Shown: positions 34,078 to 44,208, numbered from the stretch's first letter. The stretch: 64,000 nt of DNA from an uncultured Christensenellaceae bacterium (GCA_944381365.1 CALWKW010000002.1:449952-513951), one strand, 5' to 3'. The notes: generated by a model from the sequence alone, not told the origin. Translations and numbers: made by a program.

Positions 34078-35793
34078 TTAATTCTTTTTGGAAGACTTGG
34101 GGAATTCTATGCTTACGCTCGTACCCTTGCCGAGTTCGCTGTCGATTTCCAATTTTCCGTCATACAAAGCGACAATATGTTTTACGATAGACAAGCCCAA
34201 TCCCGTGCCGCCTGTCTGCTTCGAACGGCTCTTGTCCACTCTGTAAAATCTCTCGCAGATATAAGGTATATGCTCTTTTGCTATGCCTATACCGCTGTCC
34301 TTTACCACGACACGCACTTTTTCGCTGTCCTCGCTGAGCGTGACAGTCACTTTGCCGCCCTTGTTGTTGTAATGCACGGCATTGCCGATAACATTGTTGA
34401 TACATTCATAAAGATTGTGCGAATCGCCTTCTAAGACGGCATGTCCTTTTATGACAAACTTTATGTCTTTGTCGGTTATCTCGTCCTTATAGGCTTGTTC
34501 TGCCTCTTTGCACAAATCTTCTAGATTGAGTTCTTCATGATTTTTTGCAATATTTCTGCTCTCCAGCTTGCTTATATAAAGCATATCCATCACCATATTG
34601 TGCATTCTCACGCTTTCGGTATATATTCGCTTGATATACTTATAGTCCGAAGATGTCTCCTCTGTGCGGGACAACAAAACTTCGCTCAGTCCCTGAATGG
34701 AAGTGAGAGGCGTCTTGAGCTCGTGAGAAGCATTGGCAAAAAACATACTTTTTTGCTTGGATACTTCTTTTTCTTTTGTAATATCGCTCACAAGAATTAT
34801 GCCCATCTTGTCATCGGTGTTTATGTCTTTCATGTCCATGGTAAAGACATTGATTACAAGATCTTTTTCGTGATATTCATAGTTGAAAATTTCGCTGTTT
34901 TCTTCTTCGAGCACCTGACTTATTCTCTCATAAAGGTTCAAATCGTCTATCATGCAGATAAGCTCTTCGCCCGACTTTGCCTTGGCAAAAAGCGAAGTTG
35001 CGACATTGTTTGTGAGAGAGATTTTTTTGTCTTTGTCCACTACGATAATGCCCTGAGTCATATTGTCGATAATGCCGTACAACTTGGCTTTTTCGGTATT
35101 CGTCCTGTCATAGCTTTCCTTAAGATTGCCCACAAGCTCGTTCATCTCGCTGATAATGGAGAAATTGAGGGCATCGTCTGAATTGTATTCGATAGGAGTA
35201 TAGCAGCCGCTGTTTATGTCACGAAGATTATCTCTCAATCCTTTTAGCTGATTTTCTACTTTTCCCGAAAGTTTGGTCGCAAGCAGGAATGACAACAACA
35301 ATGCAAACACCAATGCCACTCCCACATAGAGTATTCCCACGCCCGTATATGACCAGACATTGCTGGCTTTTTCCGCAACTCTTAAGATATAATCCTCTCC
35401 GCCCGATTGTATTTTGAGAGCATAATAATACATATCGTAGCCAAATGTCTCAGAATATCTTTTTACGATTTTGGGATTGCCGTTTATGGCAGAAACCACC
35501 TCTTCTCTGTCGATATGATTGTCCGTATCGGCATTATCGCTTTTTGCACTGTCAAAAAACACATCGCCGTCAGCATCTATTATCGTCACTCTTATGGTGC
35601 CGAAATTATTGACCGATTTGATAGAATTTATATCTTCCTCGATAAGTTCGGCAAGAATACCCGTATCCGCCACTATTTTTTCTTTTATACGCATTTCCTG
35701 TGCCCAGAAGTGCGTGGCTGTACCTGCACAAAATACTGCAAGTGCCGTAATAAACGCTATAAGAAAACTTTGCAAGACTATTTTCTTTTTCAT
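34078..35793 (-). CDS. phoR: PhoR-like sensor histidine kinase
   Basis: 571 residues. TM1 (about 8-27), an extracytoplasmic domain (28-155), TM2 (158-178), a HAMP-like linker, and a PAS domain (about 235-330, YGIIDNMTQGIIVVDKDKKI). HisKA carries ANASHELKTPLTSIQG, and the ATPase shows ECINNVIGNAVHYNN, DSGIGIAKEHI and GTGLGLSIVKHI. It phosphorylates a response regulator in low phosphate, as PhoR does. The gene follows phoU and has its own promoter. No phoP-like regulator is adjacent, which is unusual. The ribosome site is weak. Confidence 0.85.
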   Translation of the reverse strand: MKKKIVLQSFLIAFITALAVFCAGTATHFWAQEMRIKEKIVADTGILAELIEEDINSIKSVNNFGTIRVTIIDADGDVFFDSAKSDNADTDNHIDREEVVSAINGNPKIVKRYSETFGYDMYYYALKIQSGGEDYILRVAEKASNVWSYTGVGILYVGVALVFALLLSFLLATKLSGKVENQLKGLRDNLRDINSGCYTPIEYNSDDALNFSIISEMNELVGNLKESYDRTNTEKAKLYGIIDNMTQGIIVVDKDKKISLTNNVATSLFAKAKSGEELICMIDDLNLYERISQVLEEENSEIFNYEYHEKDLVINVFTMDMKDINTDDKMGIILVSDITKEKEVSKQKSMFFANASHELKTPLTSIQGLSEVLLSRTEETSSDYKYIKRIYTESVRMHNMVMDMLYISKLESRNIAKNHEELNLEDLCKEAEQAYKDEITDKDIKFVIKGHAVLEGDSHNLYECINNVIGNAVHYNNKGGKVTVTLSEDSEKVRVVVKDSGIGIAKEHIPYICERFYRVDKSRSKQTGGTGLGLSIVKHIVALYDGKLEIDSELGKGTSVSIEFPKSSKKN

Positions 35794-35877
35794 ATACTTT
35801 GCTTTCTCTTTTTGGATTTTTATGCTTTTCCGATTGAAAATATCGGAATTATTGAATTCATACTCTTTGCTATTTAT

Positions 35878-35906
35878 ATAATAAAATCTCAGGCTCTTTT
35901 TGTCAA
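35878..35906 (-). promoter_or_regulatory. internal promoter for phoR
   Basis: Minus-strand TTGACA (35906-35901), a 17-base spacer and TATTAT (35883-35878). A hairpin at 35915-35937 (ATAAAGGCTT with AAGCCTTTAT) lies between phoU and this promoter and may attenuate read-through from pst. Confidence 0.65.
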
Positions 35907-35950
35907 CATAATGATATAAAGGCTTTTTAAGCCTTTATACTTATATCGCA

Positions 35951-36592
35951 TCATTGAGTTTTTTTATGAATACCCGTATTTCCGAATTGTGCCCATTCGC
36001 AGATATTGACTGCATGGTCGCCTATTCTCTCATAATATTTTGCTATCATAAGAAGTTCTGCCACTTCTCTGGCATGCTCGCTTGACTCTTTGATTACATC
36101 GACTATTTCTCCGAGTGCCTTGTCAAAAAGTCTGTCCATATCGTCATCCAATACCTGTGTTTTTTCGGCAAGCTCGATATCCTCGTTGATAAGCGAACTG
36201 CAAGAGCTTCTCACCATTTCTACGGCAAGTTTTCCCATGTCGATAATGGATTTTATCTTTATTTTTCCCGACAAGCAAGGTACTATTCCCGCTATATCTG
36301 CCGACTGGTCGCCGATTCTTTCTACATCGGTGATAGCTTTTAAAAGACAGGATATGTCCCTGAAATCTTTTGCAAAAGGCTGGTTTCTCAAAAGCAATCG
36401 CATACATCCGTGTTCGATATCCATCTCGGCATCGTCCACAAGCTTGTCTTTTTTGACCACTTCCAAAGCTTTTTCCTTGTCGGCTTTTATGAGCAATGCG
36501 TTTGCTTCTTCGAGCATACTCTCGGCTATTCTGCACATTTTGGCAAACTCCGTCTTCAATCTCATAAGATTGTTGTCCAAACTGTTTTCCAT
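35951..36592 (-). CDS. phoU: phosphate signalling protein PhoU
   Basis: 213 residues, all helical, with the two PhoU metal-binding-type repeats: LVDDAEMDIEHGCMRLL near residue 50 and the later copy around AEKTQVLDDDMDRLFDKAL. The pattern ITDVERIGDQSADIAG and YYERIGDHAVNICEWAQF is diagnostic. PhoU couples the Pst transporter to PhoR and represses the Pho regulon when phosphate is ample. GAGGAG precedes the ATG. It lies between pstB and phoR in the same direction. Confidence 0.95.
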   Translation of the reverse strand: MENSLDNNLMRLKTEFAKMCRIAESMLEEANALLIKADKEKALEVVKKDKLVDDAEMDIEHGCMRLLLRNQPFAKDFRDISCLLKAITDVERIGDQSADIAGIVPCLSGKIKIKSIIDMGKLAVEMVRSSCSSLINEDIELAEKTQVLDDDMDRLFDKALGEIVDVIKESSEHAREVAELLMIAKYYERIGDHAVNICEWAQFGNTGIHKKTQ

Positions 36593-36693
36593 ATTATCTC
36601 CTCGCCATAAGTCTTTTTAGGCTTTTATGCAATATTTGATTGAATTTTGTTTTTTATGTTTTGATTTTATATCCTTATAAATCGATTTGGATA

Positions 36694-37482
36694 TCAACCG
36701 AATCTTCCTGTGATATATCTTTCTGTCTGCTCTTTTTGAGGATTGGAAAAAATGTTTTCCGTTTCGTCAAATTCTATGAGCTCGCCCAAAAGGAAAAATC
36801 CTGTCTTGTCGGATACTCTCGCAGCTTGCTGCATATTGTGCGTGACCATTACTATCGTCACATTCTCTTTAAGCGAACTGCAAAGCTCCTCTATCTTTCC
36901 CGTGGAAATAGGGTCCAACGCACTCGTAGGCTCATCCATAAGCAATATCTGAGGGTCCACTGACAATGCTCTTGCGATACAAAGTCTTTGCTGCTGTCCT
37001 CCCGACAAAGCAAGTGCGGATTTGTTGAGTCTGTCTTTGAGTTCATTCCACATCGCCGCACCTTTGAGAGATTTTTCCACTATCTCGTTGAGAGTGCTTT
37101 TGTCTCTTATTCCGTAAAGTCTGGGAGCATAGGTAATATTGTCATATACGCTCATAGGAAAAGGATTGGGCTTTTGAAATACCATTCCTACATTTTTTCT
37201 CAGCATCTGCAACATCATTCCCTGTGCATAAATATCCCTTCCGCCTATCTCGAATTTTCCCTCTATCTTGCAGTTTTCCACAAGGTCGTTCATTCTGTTG
37301 AGACATTTCAAAAGCGTGGATTTTCCGCAGCCGGATGGTCCGATAAATGCTGTTATCTCTCCCTTTTTTATCTGCATATTTATATCCTTGAGTGCCTGAA
37401 AACTGCCATAATACAAATTGGCATTCTGTATATTTATTGCTGTTTCCTCAAGATTGAATTTTTCTATCTCTTTTACTTTCAT
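36694..37482 (-). CDS. pstB: phosphate ABC transporter ATPase PstB
   Basis: 262 residues. Walker [10 protein letters not shown] (48-56), the signature [16 protein letters not shown], Walker [13 protein letters not shown] and the PstB-typical [20 protein letters not shown]. It energises phosphate import by the fused PstCA permease. Its ATG overlaps the permease stop by four bases. Confidence 0.97.
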   Translation of the reverse strand: MKVKEIEKFNLEETAINIQNANLYYGSFQALKDINMQIKKGEITAFIGPSGCGKSTLLKCLNRMNDLVENCKIEGKFEIGGRDIYAQGMMLQMLRKNVGMVFQKPNPFPMSVYDNITYAPRLYGIRDKSTLNEIVEKSLKGAAMWNELKDRLNKSALALSGGQQQRLCIARALSVDPQILLMDEPTSALDPISTGKIEELCSSLKENVTIVMVTHNMQQAARVSDKTGFFLLGELIEFDETENIFSNPQKEQTERYITGRFG

Positions 37483-39320
37483 ACCTTTTTCTCCTTTCCT
37501 TTGGGGGCTATGGCAAATACCAGCATATTGATGATAACTACCAATACAAGCAATACCAATGCCGTGGCATAGGTTTCGTCCATATACATTCCTTCGCTTG
37601 CAAACATATACATCATGACCGCAAAGCTGCTGCCCGGGGAAGTGATGCTTGCGGGCATATTTTTTACCGAGCCTGCCGTGAGAAGCAATGCCGCCGATTC
37701 GCTTACGATTCTGCCTATACTAAGTATCGTAGCCGTCAAAATTCCCTTTATCGCACAAGGCAAAACTATCTTTGCTATCGTATGCAATTTTCCTGCTCCG
37801 AGAGCAAAGCTCGCCTCTCTGTACATAAGCGGTACTGCAAGAAGACTTTCCTCTACCGACCTCACTATCGTGGGCAAAATCATTATCGACAATGTCAAGC
37901 CGCCCGACAACAAGCTGTAATTAAGCCCGAAAAAGTCATTGAATACGATTACACCGAAAAGACCGAATACGATACTCGGTATTCCCGACAAAGTGTCCGT
38001 AAACAATCTTATTATCTGCACGAATACGCTGTTTTTTCTCGAGTATTCCACAAGAAATATCGCAGCACTTATGCCTATCGGCAAAGCAATCGCCAATGCT
38101 ATCAATATCAGTGCACCCGTACTTACGAAAGCAGGTGCCAAAGATATATATCCCGCTCCCGATTTGCCAAACAAGAAGTTGAGCACTCCCACTCGTCCAA
38201 ACGCTATAATGCCTTTTATCACGATAAAAAGTATGAGATAAGCTATTGCCGCAAGCATAATGATTGTAGCAGCAAAACAAATATACTTTATTACCGTATA
38301 AAGTTTTGTCTTGTTTGCATACACGATGGCTTTTGAAGAGGCTGTGTCGAAATTGTATTTATGACAATTCTTTTTGTCTTTTTGATTGGCTTTATCTTTG
38401 ATTTTTTGAGAATTTTTTATGAAATAAAGCACGCAGTTAAGACACAGAATAAACATCAACAATACAAATCCCGTAGCCACCAATGCACTTCTGTGCACTC
38501 CCATGGCATAGGACATATCCATTACTATATTTCCCGTCAAGGTCATAAAGCCTTCAAAGAGGCCTTTGGGAAATTGCACGGTGTTTCCTGCGACCATTAT
38601 TACCGCCATTGTTTCGCCTACCGCTCTGCCTATACCAAGTCCCAATGCCGTCATAATTCCCGATTTGGCACTCGGCATCATTATTCTGAATACTGCTTGT
38701 TCTTTTGTCATGCCCAATGCCAAAGCTCCCTCATAGTATGTCGGAGACACTGAGCTTAAAGCGTCTTTTGCAAGACTTGCCACCGTAGGCAAAATCATAA
38801 TTCCCAAGACAAGCGAAACGGCAAGAATACCCGTACCGTTGTTGTTCGGGCTTATCTTTGCAAGCAAAGGCACAATCTGTTTTAGTCCGAAATAGCCGTA
38901 CACAACGCTTGGAATTCCCGCAAGAAGACTTATCGTCTGCGTGAGAGCCGTCTTTAGTTTTTTAGGGCAGAAATACACGAGAAATACCGCTACCAAAATA
39001 CCCAATGTTCCGCCTATGGTCAATGCTCCGAAAGTGGCGATTATCGAGCCGACTATCATCGGCAAAATACCGAATTTTTCGCTTGCCGGTCCGTCATAAG
39101 AAGGCGACCATGTGGTGCCGAACAAAAAGTTGAAAATACCTATCTCTTTGAGAGCAGGTATGCCCGCAATAAGTAGGTATATTATTATCGAAACTACCGA
39201 AAGAATGGCAAAGACAGCTGCCAAGGCGAATATCGCCTTGGCAACCGTCTCTTGTGCCGTCATTTTCTTTTTGGTGTTTATCGTATTTTTAAATGAAGTG
39301 TTTGTTTTTTGTTTGTCCAT
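37479..39320 (-). CDS. fused phosphate permease PstC-PstA
   Basis: 613 residues carrying both permease halves in one chain. Residues about 20-310 are PstC-like ([31 protein letters not shown]) and about 335-613 are PstA-like ([32 protein letters not shown]). A Lys-rich linker of ~30 residues ([16 protein letters not shown]) joins them and keeps both halves in the expected orientation. Twelve or so membrane helices are visible. PstC and PstA are normally separate subunits. No in-frame stop or restart is seen at the join. No clear ribosome site is seen at this ATG, 12 bases after pstS; an internal Met at 39263 is an alternative start. Confidence 0.9.
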   Translation of the reverse strand: MDKQKTNTSFKNTINTKKKMTAQETVAKAIFALAAVFAILSVVSIIIYLLIAGIPALKEIGIFNFLFGTTWSPSYDGPASEKFGILPMIVGSIIATFGALTIGGTLGILVAVFLVYFCPKKLKTALTQTISLLAGIPSVVYGYFGLKQIVPLLAKISPNNNGTGILAVSLVLGIMILPTVASLAKDALSSVSPTYYEGALALGMTKEQAVFRIMMPSAKSGIMTALGLGIGRAVGETMAVIMVAGNTVQFPKGLFEGFMTLTGNIVMDMSYAMGVHRSALVATGFVLLMFILCLNCVLYFIKNSQKIKDKANQKDKKNCHKYNFDTASSKAIVYANKTKLYTVIKYICFAATIIMLAAIAYLILFIVIKGIIAFGRVGVLNFLFGKSGAGYISLAPAFVSTGALILIALAIALPIGISAAIFLVEYSRKNSVFVQIIRLFTDTLSGIPSIVFGLFGVIVFNDFFGLNYSLLSGGLTLSIMILPTIVRSVEESLLAVPLMYREASFALGAGKLHTIAKIVLPCAIKGILTATILSIGRIVSESAALLLTAGSVKNMPASITSPGSSFAVMMYMFASEGMYMDETYATALVLLVLVVIINMLVFAIAPKGKEKKV

Positions 39321-39332
39321 AAATTAAGTTGT

Positions 39333-40148
39333 TTAGGCAATATATCCGTTGTCGCTTATGATTTTCTTGCCTGCTTCGCTCTGAATAAATTCCAAGAATT
39401 TTTGTGCAGATTCGCTGAGTGTAGCACCCTTCTTTGTAGCAAGTACAAAAGGTCTTTGCAAGCTGTAGTCTCCTGCTTTGATGTTTTCTACGGTAGCTGC
39501 TACGCCGTTGAGAGACAAAGCCTTTACTCTGTCATTGAGCGAACCGAGCGAAATATATCCCAATACATTCTTTGCTTCTGCTACTCTTTCGATTACGCTT
39601 CCTGTCTGATCCTGTGTTTCGCCTTTGAGTTCCTTGAGATCTTTAAGGCTGTCGCCGTTTGCGTTCTTGATAAGCTCGTTGAAGCCGTCTCTTGTTCCGC
39701 TGCCGTTAGAACGGTTGATAGGTGTGTTTACGCTGCCGATTGCAGTGCCGTTTGCGTAAAGCTCATAAAGCTGTTCGTTTGTCACATTGCTGAGCTCACA
39801 ATCTTTGTTTACTATTACTACGATACCGTCTTTGCAAATCTCGATAGAATTAAGAGACTTGAGTTCTTCATCTTTCAAAGCTCTCGAAGACATACCGATT
39901 TCGCATGCTCCCTTCTGTGCGTCTGCTATACCTTGAGAAGAACCTGAACCTGTGATAAGAATTTTTACTCCGCTGTTTTGTTTTTCAAATTCCTGAGCCA
40001 ACTTTTCCATAAGAGGAGTTACGGATGTCGAACCGGTGATTATTATCTCATTTTCTCCCGTATTGCCGCAAGCTGCAAATACGCTTACGCAAGTCAATGC
40101 TATTGTCATACAAACTATTGCCAACACAACAAGTTTTTTTGCTTTCAT
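39333..40148 (-). CDS. pstS: phosphate-binding lipoprotein PstS
   Basis: 271 residues. A lipoprotein signal ends in VFAAC. Mature PstS features are ITGSTSVTPLMEKLAQEF and GSGSSQGIADAQKGACEIGM, which bind phosphate, and NRSNGSGTRDGF. It binds orthophosphate outside the cell and passes it to PstCA. GGAGG precedes the ATG. First gene of the pst operon, downstream of a Pho box. Confidence 0.96.
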   Translation of the reverse strand: MKAKKLVVLAIVCMTIALTCVSVFAACGNTGENEIIITGSTSVTPLMEKLAQEFEKQNSGVKILITGSGSSQGIADAQKGACEIGMSSRALKDEELKSLNSIEICKDGIVVIVNKDCELSNVTNEQLYELYANGTAIGSVNTPINRSNGSGTRDGFNELIKNANGDSLKDLKELKGETQDQTGSVIERVAEAKNVLGYISLGSLNDRVKALSLNGVAATVENIKAGDYSLQRPFVLATKKGATLSESAQKFLEFIQSEAGKKIISDNGYIA

Positions 40149-40179
40149 ATTTTTTTACCTCCAATTTGTTTGCACCCTC

Positions 40180-40185
40180 ATTATA
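40180..40185 (-). promoter_or_regulatory. pst operon -10 box
   Basis: TATAAT on the minus strand, 32 bases before the pstS ATG, without a recognisable -35 at the right distance. This fits an activator-dependent promoter. Confidence 0.6.
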
Positions 40186-40216
40186 GCAATGAGCAAATTT
40201 TATTACCACCAGTACA

Positions 40217-40244
40217 TCGTCAGCGGATTGTAAGTTTATCGTAA
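40217..40244 (-). promoter_or_regulatory. candidate Pho box of the pst operon
   Basis: On the minus strand TTACGA, TTACAA and TGACGA are spaced exactly 11 bases apart (starting at 40244, 40233 and 40222). This is the geometry of PhoP direct repeats in Firmicutes (TTWACA-like, 5-base gaps). It ends 31 bases upstream of the -10. Confidence 0.6.
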
Positions 40245-40379
40245 ATATGAAATTTCCATAAAAATCGCATTTTTTTGTGCAAAAAAAATATATACCGCAA
40301 ATATTGCGGTATATAATGACTTTTTTGATATTTTATATTTGAAAATATATTTTGATTATATTTTTGTTTATTTTACCAT

Positions 40380-42437
40380 TTAGTTTACAGCATCTTCAGA
40401 TGTTTTGACGACTCTTTTCCATAAAAATATCGAGCCGTACTTTTTCTTGTGCACGATTGACAATACGATTACTGTTACGCCGCCGACCAATGCAATACAT
40501 CCCAGAATTATTCCTATAATGATAAAAGGCATAGCTTTTATCTCGGCGAGCGTATCTTCGTAAAATATTTTTAGTTCTTCGCCGTTTTGTTCGCCTTCGA
40601 TAAGAGAAGTTATGTCATTTGCTTCGCACACGGAAATAAATTCTTCCAATGCCGCTTTTCTGCCCTTTAAATCCGCCGAGAATTGAGCGGCTTTGGCAAA
40701 CAATACTCCCGCTTTGGCTTTCTTTACTCTTGCAAGCAATTCGGCATCGTATTCTACCGCCTTTTCGGCTTTTTCAAAAATAGAAAGATATTCGTCTAAA
40801 GCATCGGGAGACAGATATGTCGTAAGATATTGCCAAGGCTTTGCGTAGATATAGAGTTCCTGCACCGATTTTATGAGATTTTTGTCAAGCAAAGAATAAT
40901 ACTTTGCAATATAAGGTGCCGCCTCTTTGTAATATACAGAAAGATATTTGTCAAATATTGCCTGCACATCTATATCTCTGTCCCACATAAGTCTGGCAAA
41001 TATATAGCTGTTGAGTTCTGCAAAATCTCCGCCCTTGTCGGCGCTCATCTGATGAAATACGCCATATACATTGTTGTCAAGATAAAAATCGTTGTTTTCT
41101 TCCAACCTGTCCAATATAGGGAAAGGCATGAGATAATTGTGAAAATCGATATTATAATCCCATATCACGATATGCTTTGCTATTTTGCTCCAACCTGTAA
41201 TTATTTCGTTGGCTTTTTCTGATTGCTTGCCTGAAGGATTGGCATAGCTCGAAGCACAATCCCCGGGCATAAGACACAATTTGATAATTACGTTATCCCT
41301 AGGTTTGAGATTTTTGGGAGGCTCTGAAGAATAATTGTATGCCAAAGTAGATATATAGTTGTCGGGGAATTCCTTGGCGACTTCGTCTGCAAGTCTGTTG
41401 ATAAAAGTGAGAATGGAGCCTATCTGCGAGCCTTCTCTATCATCTATCGCTTTACAGTTTTTGCACACACAGCCTTTGCCTCTGCTTTCCCATGTATCCA
41501 TCTGGCTTATGTCCCATATATGTACATCGGGATTTTCTCTCATTTCTTGCAAGACTTTTTGAGAAATAATCTTATATACGTCTTCGTTTGTCCAGCACAA
41601 CTGTCCCGAAACAGGTCCCTGCTGATAAGTTCTTTTGCCCATATAAAGGCTGAAATATTCAGGATGTTCATCAAAATATTCGTCAGGCGAAACATAGGTA
41701 AAAGATGTATGCACCCAATTATACCAATCGTTCATTCCCGAGCCGTTGAGTCTTAATTTGCTGTTCCAGCCGTTGTATTGTTTTGTTCCGTCTTCATTGG
41801 TACGAAGTTCTGCCTCGTAGGCATAGACATATCGCCATTCCATAGAAGGGGTACGCTCTTCTTCTACTTTGTCAAGCCATATAGTATTTGTATCGGGTAT
41901 GTAGTCATAATCTCGGGATACAAACATACATCCCATTTTATCTTCTAAAAAAGCATAAACGGCTCCGTACAATCCTTCATAGTCTTTTGCTTTAAAGACA
42001 ATCTCATTATCGTCTATTCTGAGTGAATAACTTCCCTTTTCGTCAAAAGTCGAATCCAATTTAAGAAATACGGCTTTTCCCAAAGATATATCATAATCGC
42101 TCTCTTCTATGAGCATTATATCCGCTTCTGTCATCTTTTTGACTACGCTTGCAAAAAAATCGACAGCTCCTCTCAATTCCATTACGCTTCTGTTTTCTTC
42201 TTGAGTATATAATCCGTCAGGATATACTATATTGCCGAATTCGAGATTGCCGTCTTGTGAAAAACATACTCTGTCTTCTCCCTCTTTTGCCAAAGATTCG
42301 ATGAGAGCTTCTTCGTCAAATTCAGAAAATTTGCTGCCGAGATTTTCATAGTTGTCCACATTGTTGCATCCGCTTATCGCAAGACAAAAACTTGTAATGC
42401 ACAATATAAATACTATTGCATAAACTATCTTTTTCAA
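40380..42437 (-). CDS. DUF4838 family lipoprotein, probable glycan-active
   Basis: 685 residues from a TTG start, preceded by AGGGG. The signal ends in AISGC. The middle carries DUF4838-like blocks: WRYVYAYEAELRTNEDG, HPEYFSLYMGKRTY, QLCWTNEDV and the Cys cluster GCVCKNC. The N-terminal ~150 residues look like the GH20-type alpha/beta accessory domain (VFLKLDSTFDEKGSYSLRI). A C-terminal TM helix (about 635-660) follows, which is unusual with a lipid anchor. Members occur beside glycoside hydrolases and are thought to act on sugars, with no defined activity. Monocistronic. Confidence 0.8.
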   Translation of the reverse strand: MKKIVYAIVFILCITSFCLAISGCNNVDNYENLGSKFSEFDEEALIESLAKEGEDRVCFSQDGNLEFGNIVYPDGLYTQEENRSVMELRGAVDFFASVVKKMTEADIMLIEESDYDISLGKAVFLKLDSTFDEKGSYSLRIDDNEIVFKAKDYEGLYGAVYAFLEDKMGCMFVSRDYDYIPDTNTIWLDKVEEERTPSMEWRYVYAYEAELRTNEDGTKQYNGWNSKLRLNGSGMNDWYNWVHTSFTYVSPDEYFDEHPEYFSLYMGKRTYQQGPVSGQLCWTNEDVYKIISQKVLQEMRENPDVHIWDISQMDTWESRGKGCVCKNCKAIDDREGSQIGSILTFINRLADEVAKEFPDNYISTLAYNYSSEPPKNLKPRDNVIIKLCLMPGDCASSYANPSGKQSEKANEIITGWSKIAKHIVIWDYNIDFHNYLMPFPILDRLEENNDFYLDNNVYGVFHQMSADKGGDFAELNSYIFARLMWDRDIDVQAIFDKYLSVYYKEAAPYIAKYYSLLDKNLIKSVQELYIYAKPWQYLTTYLSPDALDEYLSIFEKAEKAVEYDAELLARVKKAKAGVLFAKAAQFSADLKGRKAALEEFISVCEANDITSLIEGEQNGEELKIFYEDTLAEIKAMPFIIIGIILGCIALVGGVTVIVLSIVHKKKYGSIFLWKRVVKTSEDAVN

Positions 42438-42588
42438 AATCTTTCCCCTTGTTTGTTTATAATGCTTTGATTATAAAAATTTTAACATTTTTATTTTTTC
42501 TCAACAATGCGTTTTTTTTTACATTATTTGAAAAAAATCAAACAAACAATTTTATTGTCGTAAAATTTTTATTTTCTTTTTATTTGAA

Positions 42589-42617
42589 TTGATTATGCTT
42601 TTGCTAAGTGCTATTAT
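42589..42617 (+). promoter_or_regulatory. azlCD promoter
   Basis: TTGATT (42589-42594), a 17-base spacer and TATTAT (42612-42617), about 38 bases before the azlC ATG. Confidence 0.6.
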
Positions 42618-42655
42618 ATATAAGGTTTTATACAAAAAAGGAGATTTTTGACATA

Positions 42656-43534
42656 ATGCACAATTTCAGGCTGGGTTGTAAAGACGGCGTACCTATTATG
42701 CTGGGATATCTTACGGTATCCTTTACTTTCGGCGTGAGTTGTGTGGCAAAAGGCTTTAAGTGGTGGATGCCTGTTTTTTGCTCTTTGACCAATTTTACGG
42801 GTACGGGACAATTTGCGGGTATGGACCTCATTGCTGTGGGCGGAAGCATACTCGAGCTTATAGCTACCATGCTTGTCATAAACGCAAGATATGCCCTTAT
42901 GGCAATTTCTCTGTCCCAACGACTCAGCCCCAAAACTTCTCTTTGGCAAAGACTTCTCATAGCTTTCGGACTTACGGACGAAAACTATGCCGTAGCCATG
43001 AGAAGACAAAACGAAGTCACTTTTGACTATTTTGGCGGAGTGGCGATAGTGTCTTTCAGCGGTTGGGTAGTGGGAACTTTGCTCGGTGCCTTGGCAGGAA
43101 ACATTTTGCCTGAAAGTCTTTTGAGTGCTTTCGGCATTGCTCTTTACGGTATGTTTATAGCTATCGTAATTCCCCCTTGCCGTACTTCAAAAGCCATCGC
43201 AGTAGTAGTGTTGACGGCAATAGGTCTTAGCTGTCTTTTCTACTATACTCCTTATCTCAACAGACTATCATCCGGCTGGAGCGTGATTATATGCGGTATC
43301 GCTTCTTCTGTCATCGGTGCGATTTTCTTCCCCGTAAAAGACGAAGACAATACTCTTGACGAAAACAAAAGCGATAGCAACGATCTCGATGCCAATGACA
43401 AACAAAACACAGAATTCAATATAGAAAACTCACAAAAAACAGAAGAAAATATCTCTGAAGATAATTTTGCGGATATGACACAAAAAGACACAACGCCATA
43501 TACAAAAGGAGGCCAAGACAATGCAAGCCTTTGA
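42656..43534 (+). CDS. azlC: AzlC-family branched-chain amino acid exporter subunit
   Basis: About 292 residues from the ATG at 42656; AAGGAG lies upstream at slightly long spacing. The AzlC signature is clear: GVPIMLGYLTVSFTFGV, NFTGTGQFAG, VINARYALMAISL and FGLTDENYAVAM. Seven or so membrane helices lie in the first 220 residues. The C-terminal ~65 residues are an unusual hydrophilic tail (Asp, Asn, Glu, Thr, Gln rich) not found in simple AzlC proteins. With AzlD, which overlaps by 14 bases, it exports branched-chain or related amino acids. Confidence 0.9.
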   Translation: MHNFRLGCKDGVPIMLGYLTVSFTFGVSCVAKGFKWWMPVFCSLTNFTGTGQFAGMDLIAVGGSILELIATMLVINARYALMAISLSQRLSPKTSLWQRLLIAFGLTDENYAVAMRRQNEVTFDYFGGVAIVSFSGWVVGTLLGALAGNILPESLLSAFGIALYGMFIAIVIPPCRTSKAIAVVVLTAIGLSCLFYYTPYLNRLSSGWSVIICGIASSVIGAIFFPVKDEDNTLDENKSDSNDLDANDKQNTEFNIENSQKTEENISEDNFADMTQKDTTPYTKGGQDNASL

Positions 43535-43838
43535 TGTAATATGGAGAATACTTCTCATGGCAGTCATCACATATCTTTGCAGAGTGCTTACTTTGGTGCT
43601 CGTCCGCAAAAAAATCAAGAGCAGATTTTTCCGCTCTTTCCTCGAATATTTGCCTTACGGAGTGCTTACGGCTATGGTTTTCCCTGCCGTGCTCTATTCT
43701 ACCGCAAGTTTTTATTCTGCCCTTGTAGGTATGATTGTGGCAATTATCCTTTCATTTTTCAAAAGAGGTCTTCTTACTGTTGCCCTCTCGGCTACCGCCG
43801 CCGTTTTTATCACAGAGCTTATTATGCGTCTTGTGTGA
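43521..43838 (+). CDS. azlD: AzlD-family small exporter subunit
   Basis: 105 residues with four hydrophobic segments and the AzlD pattern: MAVITYLCRVLTLVLVRKK, then LEYLPYGVLTAMVFPAVL. It is the small partner of AzlC. AAAGGAGG precedes the ATG and lies within the end of azlC. No clear terminator is seen before the duplicated unit. Confidence 0.9.
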   Translation: MQAFDVIWRILLMAVITYLCRVLTLVLVRKKIKSRFFRSFLEYLPYGVLTAMVFPAVLYSTASFYSALVGMIVAIILSFFKRGLLTVALSATAAVFITELIMRLV

Positions 43839-43876
43839 TTTGAATTTTTCAAAAATTTAAAATTTTTTTATTTTTT

Positions 43877-43906
43877 TGTCACACTTTTATATTTTTTTTG
43901 ACTCTT
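43877..43906 (+). promoter_or_regulatory. partial match to the local ECF-type promoter
   Basis: TGTCACACTTT (43877-43887), 13 bases, then ACTCTT, which shares A-TCT with the AGTCTA of the two better sites. It sits just left of duplication copy 1 and is not carried into copy 2. Confidence 0.35.
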
Positions 43907-43978
43907 TATTATAGAAAGATTAATAGATAATTCGATTTTGGGAAGTAAAACAGAATTAAAAAGTTTTTGCTTCCCCTA

Positions 43979-44007
43979 TTGAATTTCTTAACTCTATGTT
44001 GTATAAT
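43979..44007 (+). promoter_or_regulatory. promoter inside duplication copy 1
   Basis: TTGAAT (43979-43984), a 17-base spacer and TATAAT (44002-44007). Confidence 0.65.
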
Positions 44008-44093
44008 ATAATTAATGGTTTAATATTCAATTAATATACGAAAAATCTTTGCCTTGATAAGCATAAAATTCTTTTCTATAAGGAGGACTTTGT

Positions 44094-44198
44094 ATGAACA
44101 ATAAAATCTCAAAAAAAGTCGTAATCACTTTATGTGCTTTAATAGGTGCACTTGTCATAATCAATATCGTCACAATATTTTGCACTTTTGCTGTATAA
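44094..44198 (+). CDS. 34-residue single-TM peptide, copy 1
   Basis: MNNKISKKVVITL starts a small protein that is almost only one membrane helix (VVITLCALIGALVIINIVTI) with a positive N-terminus and the end FCTFAV. AAGGAGG precedes the ATG. It ends ten bases before the 164-residue gene. Its helix resembles the N-terminal helix of that neighbour. Function unknown; a signal, toxin or partner peptide are all possible. Confidence 0.7.
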   Translation: MNNKISKKVVITLCALIGALVIINIVTIFCTFAV

Positions 44199-44208
44199 GA
44201 GGTGAGTT

